DNA of 64,000 bases from Plasmopara viticola (lineage: Eukaryota > Oomycota > Peronosporomycetes > Peronosporales > Peronosporaceae). Position 1 is the stretch's first letter; every line of letters begins with the position of its first letter. Location of the stretch: assembly GCA_001695595.3 (NCBI GenBank), contig MBPM02000034.1:124001-188000 (forward strand). Reading direction: 5' to 3'. Position numbers and translations under genes: made by a program. Positions 56,004 through 64,000 of this stretch are shown here, piece after piece. A model generated the notes under the pieces. That model worked only from the letters and a program-made list of their open reading frames with translations. It did not search any database and had not been told where the DNA came from.

Positions 56004-56758
56004 CTAGATATCCTCTTGCGACTTCCGCACGATACGACGGCAGTGCTTTTTAAAAGTATCCTTGTCATTTCGCCACTCCACCTGATAAAAAACACCAAAC
56101 ATCATCAGCCCTCATCAAATTTTACCCGTCTATGCTCAAATGTAGAAACGCACTGCAGCATCAATATTGGCAGGCGATTCATCGTTTGGATCCGAGAGCA
56201 TCGAGATCACAGACACTAGAATAGACTCAACGCCAAGAATCGGACGCCACCTTTCGTCCGCCGTCTCTTGCTGGTTCAGATGGTCCTCCCCAGGTGGATG
56301 TAAGATCGAAATGCACACCACGCCATTCGGGTACACTGCAACAGTAACGAAAAGCAACATCGTTACTGGAAAGAACCACCTACCCATCAGGAAACGACGC
56401 ACCATTGGGATGCCACATCTCTGACTTGAATGTCATTTTAGGCGGCATGTTAGGAAAGTCAGCCGGGAACTCAAGCGCCGCTTTGAAAAATCCACCCTCA
56501 TATAACGTATCAGGCGGGCCCACCAACAAGATATCCCAGTTAAAGATGTTGTCGTCTTCGCCTAGGCCTACAGATACCCCCTCGGGCGGATTGCGGCTCA
56601 TTTCTAGCCATCACAAAGATTGCGCATCAGTTATGCTCAGGGATGTCATGATGTAAGAAGGAGCTGCTGCGAGAGAAAAATAGCAGAGATTTTGCGCCAC
56701 ATACCTAAAAACTGCCTCCGCAGAAGCTCCTTTGCGTAGTCTGTCGCCGTTGCCATCC
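56004..56758 (-). CDS. UBC7: Ubiquitin-conjugating enzyme E2, UBC7/UBE2G type
   Basis: UBC7/UBE2G enzymes carry ubiquitin for ER-associated degradation. Exons are 56758-56707, 56603-56403, 56335-56154 and 56081-56004, with introns of 103, 67 and 72 bp and all phases consistent, giving 170 aa, the usual length. The fold is complete: N-terminal helix ([21 protein letters not shown]), [13 protein letters not shown] at 82-84 and catalytic Cys92 in [13 protein letters not shown]. The acidic loop after the Cys (about 13 residues longer than in typical E2s) is the UBC7/Cdc34 hallmark. The C-terminal helix ends [10 protein letters not shown]. The next gene starts 175 bp upstream on the same strand. 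Confidence 0.95.
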
Positions 56759-56932
56759 TTCCAAGGACTTTAATCCCTCTGTCGATTTGTCTCAGAAAAG
56801 ATGACGGGATTGGTTGTATAAAGACAAACTATCGACCAATGAAAAGAAACCAAAAAATTCGACATCAAATCTATTAACATGAACAGTACGCAATATGAAT
56901 GCGTCCGTGGTGACAAGCATTAAAACCTTTCT

Positions 56933-58228
56933 TCACCTTTCCTTTTCGATTCGGACTTCTGACAAAATGTCAATTGTGCTAGTATTAACAAATGCTGGCT
57001 CGACAGGCGCGATGATTGTTTTCTTGCTGGCCTTCTCGCGTTCGACCCGCGAGGCTCCATTGAAAATATAGACACCGGCGATCACGAGAACCATTCCGCA
57101 CCAATTGAGTGGCGTCACAACCTCTCCATAGCGATAGATGGACAACAAAATGATCAACGCACGCTTTGCGCAATTGGCTACGCTGTGTGTTACGGGTGAC
57201 ACCAGGCTCATGAGCATGTAAGCAAGCGCACTCTGGATGTAGAAGCACACTCCGTCGAGAACAAGCAGCAGAAAGACAAACGTTGTCGAGCTATCACGTG
57301 TCTTTTGTGTCTTGTGGGAAAGATTGGATACCATTGCCATCGAGTTGTACGAGATAAACAGAAGTTGCATCATCACAGCGATTATGCTTGTATAGAGCTG
57401 CAATTGGGAAGTCCTACAAGATGGCAGCCAAATTAATACTAGATAAAGTAGACTGTCCAAAAAACCTGCAGCTTACGAGTAGGAGCGATTAAGCAGCCTC
57501 TTTGTCAATACGTTCTGGATACAATCAACGCAATTTGACATGAGCGCCGCGACGAATCCAATAACGTGAAACGAGCTGTCCGACATACTGCAGAGAATGA
57601 GCCCTAAGACAATCGGGAACAGCGAAAAGTTCACTCTCCACCCCGTGCGCTGTCCCAGCATAAAGTAAGTAAGCACGACGGTAAAGAATGGTGCTGAGGA
57701 CTTGATCGTTTCTGAATATGTAATTAAATCAAAAACAGTAGAGCAACGAAGTCAAGTCAAATTTATCCCCATCTACAGCAAAGGATTCACAAAACGTACG
57801 CGTGAAAGAGACAGCAATGTACTTAAGCGCTGTAAGTCCCAGAAGCACAGTGAGGATGCGGACACCAGCAAGCAGCACCATATCCTTGAGTCCATCGTCC
57901 ATCACCTTGCGCATGTTACGCTTGCAAACGATCCATCCCACAAGGTAAAGCTCAGATCCTAGACCGCCTACGACGGACATGCTGAGCTGCGCCAGCGACA
58001 GTAAATTGGAATCCACACGCAGCTTGACCACCACGTAGCGGTTCGTCCACAACGTCACAAGACTAATCACATACCAGCCTGCATTCATAAAGACGACGAA
58101 GAAAGCAATTAATTTATTCGGAACTTCATCCCGCAAGGTAATCAGCTCACACCGGCAATACAGACGAAAACTTTGCTCTCAGTGCTGCGCATAGAGAAGG
58201 TGACCTTCTTATCCTGAAGGTCGCCCAT
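56933..58228 (-). CDS. Triose-phosphate/nucleotide-sugar transporter family (SLC35E-like)
   Basis: Drug/metabolite-type carriers of this family exchange phosphorylated sugars or nucleotide sugars across organelle membranes. Clear exons are about 58123-57800, 57711-57477 and 57413-56933 (introns 88 and 63 bp). Splicing restores the family core: VSFTQTIKSSAPFFTVVLTY. Later conserved blocks are NCVDCIQNVLTKRLL and SVANCAKRALIILLSIYRYG, then LNWCGMVLVIAGVYIFN. About ten hydrophobic helices are present and the C-terminus is charged and soluble. The 5' end is unresolved: an upstream ATG frame (58228, MGDLQDKKVTFSMRSTESK) joins in phase only through a 29-bp intron (58124-58152). If real, the protein has 371 aa; otherwise Met at 58088 may be the start. 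The substrate cannot be inferred. Confidence 0.8.
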
Positions 58229-58363
58229 GGCAAAACTGTGTGTGTCACGGAAGAGATTTTGACTGAACTTTCGTAAGTCTAGAGCCAATTGGATGAAAGT
58301 ATAGTCGGAGGCAATTGGCTTAAATTATTTGCGCGAAATAGCAACAAGGAGTAGGTAACATAC

Positions 58364-59237
58364 ATGGGAGCGCGAAGCTCCAAGCCACCGGCGCCCCGAG
58401 TCGAGCCGAAAGGTGCAGATGTCGAGCTTTTTCAGGGAGACGTCGTTCAGATGCATCAAGAGGAAAGAATTTTAGATGTTACAAGGCCAGTTGGTGACGG
58501 CGCCAGCGACGATAAACACGCACTAGTGACTAAGGAGAAGCCAAAGAAGCGACAGCGCAGCAAAAAAGTAAAGTGCACATTACTGCTATTGACGCTTTTA
58601 CATGCACATCCAAGATTTAATGTTCAGAAGAAAATTAATCAAGAATTTGTTTTTTTGCTGCAGCAAAGCTCTCAAGAAAGACAACAACAATTTGAGCATC
58701 CTCAGGACGCTTGTGCGTTGGTTCAAAAAACGATTAAAACGCCAACTCCGTCTGACGGTCGGTCTAAATTTTTTAATTTCAAAAGCTGGCGTGTGTTACC
58801 ACAGCTGTCGACCGACAAAAGTGGTACAAAGGCAGTAACTCTGCCAGCTGCGCCGATACGCTCTCAGGTGGGTGGCATGTTATCTTGTGGGAATATGGCG
58901 TGTTCACGATCTGGATGTCATGCAGTCGAGTGAAGTGTTGCGATCACAACTTGGTGATTGCGTAGAAGATTTAAAAATCAGTCAAGACTTGAATGGCGTC
59001 GAATTATTGTCTTTAACACCAGTCGAAAGATCGAACTCACTCATGACACCAACTACAACTGCAACGCCGATATTCATGTTAGCTAATGACAAAGTAGAAT
59101 CTAATCGAGCACACTCCCAAGCTACTCCACCCTTTCGCGTAGAAACTAGCGAGCGGTTGGCCTTCAAACAAAAAAGTCGGTCTCAGTCATCAGAGCTTTG
59201 CCTCGTCGACGTGGACGAAGACCTCATGCGAGAATGA
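58364..59237 (+). CDS. Probable N-myristoylated protein of unknown function
   Basis: Exons 58364-58567, 58664-58867 and 58926-59237 join in phase 0 (introns 96 and 58 bp; donors GTAAAG and GTGGGT, acceptors CTGCAG and ATGCAG), giving 239 aa. Intron 1 is a multiple of three without a stop, so retention would insert 32 residues. The N-terminus MGARSSKPPAPR fits an N-myristoylation signal (Gly2, Ser6). A basic stretch follows (KEKPKKRQRSKK) that could add membrane or nuclear affinity. The rest is Ser/Thr/Gln-rich, low in hydrophobics and probably disordered, ending LVDVDEDLMRE. No domain was recognised. It is transcribed divergently from the transporter, about 135 bp away, so the promoters are shared or adjacent. 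Confidence 0.65.
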
Positions 59238-59239
59238 TG

Positions 59240-62200
59240 CTAAGTTTTTGGTTAAAACAGTATTTAAGATATTTTGTAAGGTAAGGCAATGGTTTTTTTT
59301 TCAAAGAATCGGACAGTCTCGATTGTTTTCAATACAATAGCTTTCGCATCAGCAGAAAGCGTATTGAATTGCTATGACATTGCGGACCGCTAAGGTCACA
59401 AAACGTCGATATTTACCATCTCTAATTTATTTTTTCAAAAAGGCGGAGGTTCTGCGCTTCATGTAATTTTTCCTGACCAAAAGAGATGACGGTAATCTCA
59501 CAATCATTATGTTAAGATAATTTCTCTTTGAAGGTCATGTGCATAATGAGGTATAGCTTTATTCTAAAACAAATCTTTTTGAGTCATTGCCTGAGTAGTA
59601 AAATAGAAAGTTTAATCAAATAAACCATTATTTAAGTCGATGAGTTGTTGCATATATAGTAGGTACGGATGTGGATTAGGCTACAACGGCTTACAGTACA
59701 GAAGTTACGCACCAAAGTAGACTTTATGGGAAAGAAATTCTTGTCATGAACACACTGGCTCTAGTTGCGAAAATGCACAAAAAGCGGCATAGCTGGAAGC
59801 GTCGTAAACGATACTTGACACTCTTTTTTGACCGGCAAGGAGCACGAGTGCCGCTGAAGCGTTTCTTACGTGTTGTCAAACGCTGGCTTTCTGGCGCTGC
59901 TCGTTAATTCTCCAAAAAGCATAAGATTGCGGATTTGCGTGCCAGCGCTATACCTGGCCAGGCCTTATCACTGCGCCAGTTCTTTTCGGATCTAAGCGTA
60001 GACTACATCGCAACAACTCTCATTTTCCTTACCTGCAATAAATCGGCCAGAGCCTAATATCTCTCTGCCACAAATGGCATCCTTCAAAATGACTATTGAC
60101 TCAAAATAATCGTAAAAGCATTTCCGCGTCATGGTTGAAGTAACTGTATGATAAAACCGTTTAGCGTTTTGTGGGGTGCTGGTAGACCTCTGGTAGCCAA
60201 CTCTCCCGAGCCCTATGATGCAACCATCGTCCGGCTCGTTGGCCCTCTTTCAAATAATTTCGCATCATGTGCCCTTGTTTGTCGCAAAAATAGAAGCGTT
60301 TATATGCTAAACCACGCCTACGCTAATTATGATCAGACTCGGGTCAGCAATGTCACGGACAGCACTGCTTTTCTCTTCTTGGTTCCCGCTGTGAAGCGCG
60401 ATATGTATGGCATGGATGAGCTGTAGATCTTCGCCGTCTAATTCTATATAAGAAAATAAGTTGATGGCTGCGTCCGTTAACTCGTACAAATGGCTAGGTG
60501 ATGGAAGGGATGGACCTGTTTCACAAAGCCAATACTTAATTCTTTGGGACAAATCGAATAGTCTACTCTAATCAGTAGCCTTTTATGTGGGCCATTGGTA
60601 CTATGTAAGTCTTTAGCGCCTGCCAAACGATGAGACAAATCCAATCGCTCATGACTGAAATGTCACGACCCGTGTATATCATGCCGGCACATATCGTGAG
60701 TGGGCATTGTTCACGCAGTTGACGAGGCTACCTTAGCAAATTCTATCCTCCACACTCCGGATTGTTGTTTTACTGCTTTGTGATGCATTATCGCAACCGC
60801 ATTCATAACAGCGTCATTTCGCTTTTGGTCAGAGAAGAGCGAAAAAGAGGTTACCCGGCTTGTCAGTCTCAGTCTTCGCAGCAATCTGCCTGCTTATGAT
60901 CAGTAAAGCGATTTCTTTAGCCTCAAAATTAAGCCTTATTGTAAAGATCAATCGAATGGGAGTCCACTAAATGTAGCACTATTGACGAAATTAAGTTTGC
61001 AAATGCATACAACCCGTAATCAGTTTGGCCTAATGACAGCGCAACCGACTACCCAACCGGTTTTAACTCAAGCCATGAATTCGACCCCGTCCGTGTTAAG
61101 GAATCGTAGTACAATTTGTTGGTGCTGTATTTAGACAACACGATCTGCTCAGATTCATTCTTTTGGACGGGTGTTCTTGACTTATGCGCAGCAATTCAAG
61201 TTTTAGTACTGAGTGTTTGATTGCTGCGGCTGCAAACCTTACAAAAAGTGGACACATTGTGCTTGCAGATGGCTTGAAAATACTTTATGTAGCTGCGCAA
61301 CGAAGTTCTTATATATGTCGCGATATTATTAATGATATAGCTGCCGAGCACGCTTCGATTTTATTTTGCTCTTTGATAGTAGCGATTGCACTGGTACAAA
61401 GAGCTATACGCCACTGTATATTGGTAAGCATATATCTCGGCTTCTCGAGCTTTGCTAGCGTTGCGTTTTTATATGCTTATGAGCTAAGAGTGTTGACTGT
61501 CTTCATCTGGGAGACTAGTCTTCTTAAAGTAATTTACAAACACACATATTTCCGTTTTATCTAGACCAAGCATTAAATACTTTTTACCAAATTTCAAATT
61601 AAGGTGCCAAAGTAAGGTTGCATAGGTGCCTGCGAAGAGTACGACAGCCTGATACAATGAAAAATTTGGAAGGAGTAAACAGATTGACGAGTCCGCTTGT
61701 ACAAAAAGGAGCCCAGTAGCAATGGCGCAACACCAACGCAAAAATTTCTCCAGACTCTGAGCTCTCAGTCAACATCAATTAGTACGCATGAACTTCCGAA
61801 TTTTAATGCAAGTTATGTCAACGCGATGCTCCGATGTAAATTTGTCAGACGGAGAAACTGCAAAATGCACACTTTTAAAGCCTGTGCCTGACGAAGCTCA
61901 TGGTACACAATATAGATCTTAAGCGTCCGCGTCGTCACATGACTGACTTCTCATATTTTTCTGTATATTGCCGCAAAAGAACACTAGCTTAAAGGTTTCT
62001 CTGATTTATAGCTTGTAAATACCACTTTATCATTTTACAAGAAAAGCATGAGACACTGAGCCATGTGCCTGGGATATGTAAGGTCTCTTTGTATACGTGA
62101 CGCGTGATCAACTTTGACGGCAAGCGACTAATCAAGGAGTGAATAATCTCGCATGCCTAGGAGCTCTGTGTCGTGCACATGTATTTTTGCTCGGTGGACC

Positions 62201-63460
62201 TCATCTATCGTGTGTGGTAAATTGCAACGCACTTTCAAATTTCGCCGTCAGTTTTGTCAAAGCGGAGCTGGTGGCAAAATGATTAGCGGTTGTGACGATG
62301 TCGAAACGATAAGAATTATCTGTCTCCGCCAAGCTTTTTCGAACGACTGCACATGTCGCTTGCTGCTAATCATACCACAACCACGTAGCGTTGTTCTTGA
62401 GCAAGGTGACAGCAGCTGAATCATTCAGCATAGCGTCTGGTTCCCGAAGCAAATAATATGTCAGCCAAAGCTTTTTACGCAATCCAGTCCGATTTTCAGG
62501 TATTGATCATGTATACTGTAGAGTCACCCTCTTCAGATCGAAACGTACGCCATCTTTGCTTATGCATCAGCTCAGCTTGAACTATTCAATGCACAGACAG
62601 TGCACTTCTCTTTTCGTATACAGCTAGATCTGATGCACAAATTAATATAAATGCTCAAGGTGTATCAAGTGTACATTATTTGCGGCAAAAATTATTCTAA
62701 AGCAGCCATACATAAGGTGTCGTCAAGACCTTTCCCGCAAAGCTAAAAAGCGGACAAAGCTTAACGACTACCAGGCGATTGAAGTTGGTGCGCACGTTTT
62801 CCAACCACGAAGCCACTTCTATATTGTTTCGCCGAGAGCTCTCATTTTCGTTGGGAAAATGTCAGTGGGGCCCATCTTGGTCTAGTCAGACTCGTCACTT
62901 AGAATTGAGGACGCTTAAGGCGATGCTGCCACCAAAAAAGTCATGTGACGTTAAGAGCTCAAAGCTTGCGCCGGAACTATTGGGTCGTCGAGATCGTCAA
63001 GAGTGTGATCAATGCACCACCCGCCCGTGAACGTCTACGCGAAAAACGTTTAACTCGATGGCAGCCCTGCGCAATGTTCTGAATTGCATTGGCTCTTAAA
63101 GAGCTTATCAATCGCCTTGACTTGATCTTGATATCATCGCGAGTAACCCACCTTCTTGGTGTAGTGAAGAGATGCGTTAGCACTTATCTCACGTCGCAAT
63201 AAAGCGACACATAAATAATAGTAGCAAAAAAAATTTCGGCTGATGCCAGTCTTTGCGCGCAATAGACTCAATGCAGTCAAATAAATACTTAAATAATACT
63301 GTAGAAGTTGCTCAATCTAACGGAAGTCCACAGGAAGCCAGCGATTTAGTGACCTGGAGGGTTTTCAAGACACAGTGGGCTTCATTTCGATAGTGTCGCG
63401 TTGGCCAGTATGTGAGCGGTATAATTGACTTGGATAAACCTGTCTAACCAACGAGCAGAA
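59240..63460. other. Gene-poor stretch
   Basis: No conserved gene was recognised in these 4.2 kb. Besides the short basic frame at 59746-59907, patches at 60148-60426, 62150-62420 and 62770-63030 are open over 80-90 codons, but they lack family motifs and convincing starts. Confidence 0.4.
59746..59907 (+). CDS. Candidate small, very basic protein, 53 aa
   Basis: The frame from ATG 59746 to TAA 59905-59907 encodes MNTLALVAKMHKKRHSWKRR and continues with RKRYLTLFFDRQG ... FLRVVKRWLSG. About one third of residues are Lys, Arg or His. The GC-richer third positions contrast with the surrounding DNA. It could be a relic exon (the W-K-R-R-K-R-Y-L pattern is reminiscent of a PH-domain start) or a chance frame. 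No further exon was found. Confidence 0.25.
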   Translation: MNTLALVAKMHKKRHSWKRRKRYLTLFFDRQGARVPLKRFLRVVKRWLSGAAR

Positions 63461-63469
63461 AGTCTTAAA

Positions 63470-64000
63470 GGGAAGAGACCCCTTTGCAAATAATCATGTC
63501 ATCCACAAATAGTCTAACGCAGGCAAAGCCTTTTTCTGTGCTCTTAAATAAACCCATTGATCTGCCCCACAACTCTTGAAGCCAATCCTGACAAAGACAC
63601 GATGCATTGTTTTGTTCCAGGCACTTGCACTTGCTTCAGTCTGTAAATAACCTTGTTGAGTTGACATATGTATCCTTGAGCATTGTCGACACCAAGAAGA
63701 ACTTCCATTATTACTTAGTCCATCAACACACTATTGAGAAGAGCCGTGTCGACGTCGAGCTGTTCCATTTGATAGTCGCATTAAGCACATACTGCGAGAA
63801 TTATTCGAATCGAATTCATGTTGGTAACCGGGGAATAAGTCTCGAGAAAGTTGACGCCAAACTTCTGCTTGAAATCTCTCGCGACCTGTTGTGTCTTCTA
63901 TCGCATGATAGCGCCATTCTGATCACGCTTCTTGGCAGATACCAATCGTGACCCAATTGTGCGTCAAATTTTTCTTCGTGGCTTCAATGTCCACGATTTC
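63470..64000 (-). pseudogene. Decayed Ty1/copia reverse transcriptase, running off the window
   Basis: On the minus strand, broken frames give the copia RT order: FKQKFGVNFLETYSPVTNMN (about 63890-63810), MEQLDVDTALLNSVL (63770-63720), QLNKVIYRLKQ, NKTMHRVFVRIGFKSCGADQ and LFVDDMIICKG (63515-63480), the catalytic VDD. There are stop codons and frameshifts between blocks. It is a different, older copia lineage from the one at 11.8-16.4 kb. The rest of the element lies beyond 64000. Confidence 0.8.

Noticed and set aside
59746..59907. PH-domain protein start
   Set aside because: The WKRRKRYL pattern is suggestive, but no downstream exon continues the domain; kept only as a low-confidence small frame.
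1..64000. CRISPR arrays, operons, bacterial promoters and riboswitches
   Set aside because: The genes have spliceosomal introns and eukaryotic families, and no regularly spaced short repeat array was seen.

Overview
The window looks like nuclear DNA of an oomycete (Peronosporales, Phytophthora or downy-mildew type). The protein-coding genes are eukaryotic. Their introns are mostly 58-103 bp, with donors such as GTGCGT, GTACGT and GTAAGC. Gene spacing is tight inside gene islands, and the islands are separated by AT-rich, repeat-derived stretches. Exon joins were worked out by hand from splice signals, reading phase and family conservation; species identity is inference.

Layout. 1-9.6 kb is gene-free and made of old decayed duplications, including a roughly 1.1-kb unit in tandem. 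11.8-16.4 kb is a complete Ty1/copia retrotransposon on the minus strand, with two 259-bp LTRs and a 5-bp target duplication; its single gag-pol frame is broken by three stop codons. 18.6-20.2 kb is a five-exon chromate-transporter-family gene (minus). 20.9-22.3 kb holds a truncated Ty3/gypsy 3' end with its LTR, a cluster of TGACGTCA sites and a helicase remnant. 23.0-26.6 kb is a convergent pair: a mitochondrial-type release factor 2 (plus) and a membrane-anchored diacylglycerol kinase (minus). 26.6-39.4 kb is a gene desert. 39.6-47.9 kb carries VPS11, a three-exon gene of unknown function, a LYR-motif protein and an RNF10-like RING protein. 49.9-59.2 kb is a dense island: a large cysteine-rich membrane protein with an astacin-like domain lacking the catalytic Glu, two helical-repeat organellar candidates arranged head to head, phosphoglycerate mutase with a targeting presequence, a UBC7-type E2, a triose-phosphate/nucleotide-sugar transporter family protein and a probable N-myristoylated protein. 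59.3-63.4 kb is gene-poor, and 63.5-64 kb is a decayed copia reverse transcriptase.

The genes are mostly housekeeping: endolysosomal tethering (VPS11), ubiquitin conjugation (UBC7, RNF10), lipid signalling (DGK) and mitochondrial functions (RF2, LYR protein, PGAM presequence, helical-repeat pair). They form no operon-like pathway. No RXLR or Crinkler effector was recognised. I found no clearly new multi-gene system. The most unusual items are the pseudo-astacin membrane protein, a near-perfect 66-bp palindrome just upstream of VPS11 and the 1.1-kb tandem repeat.
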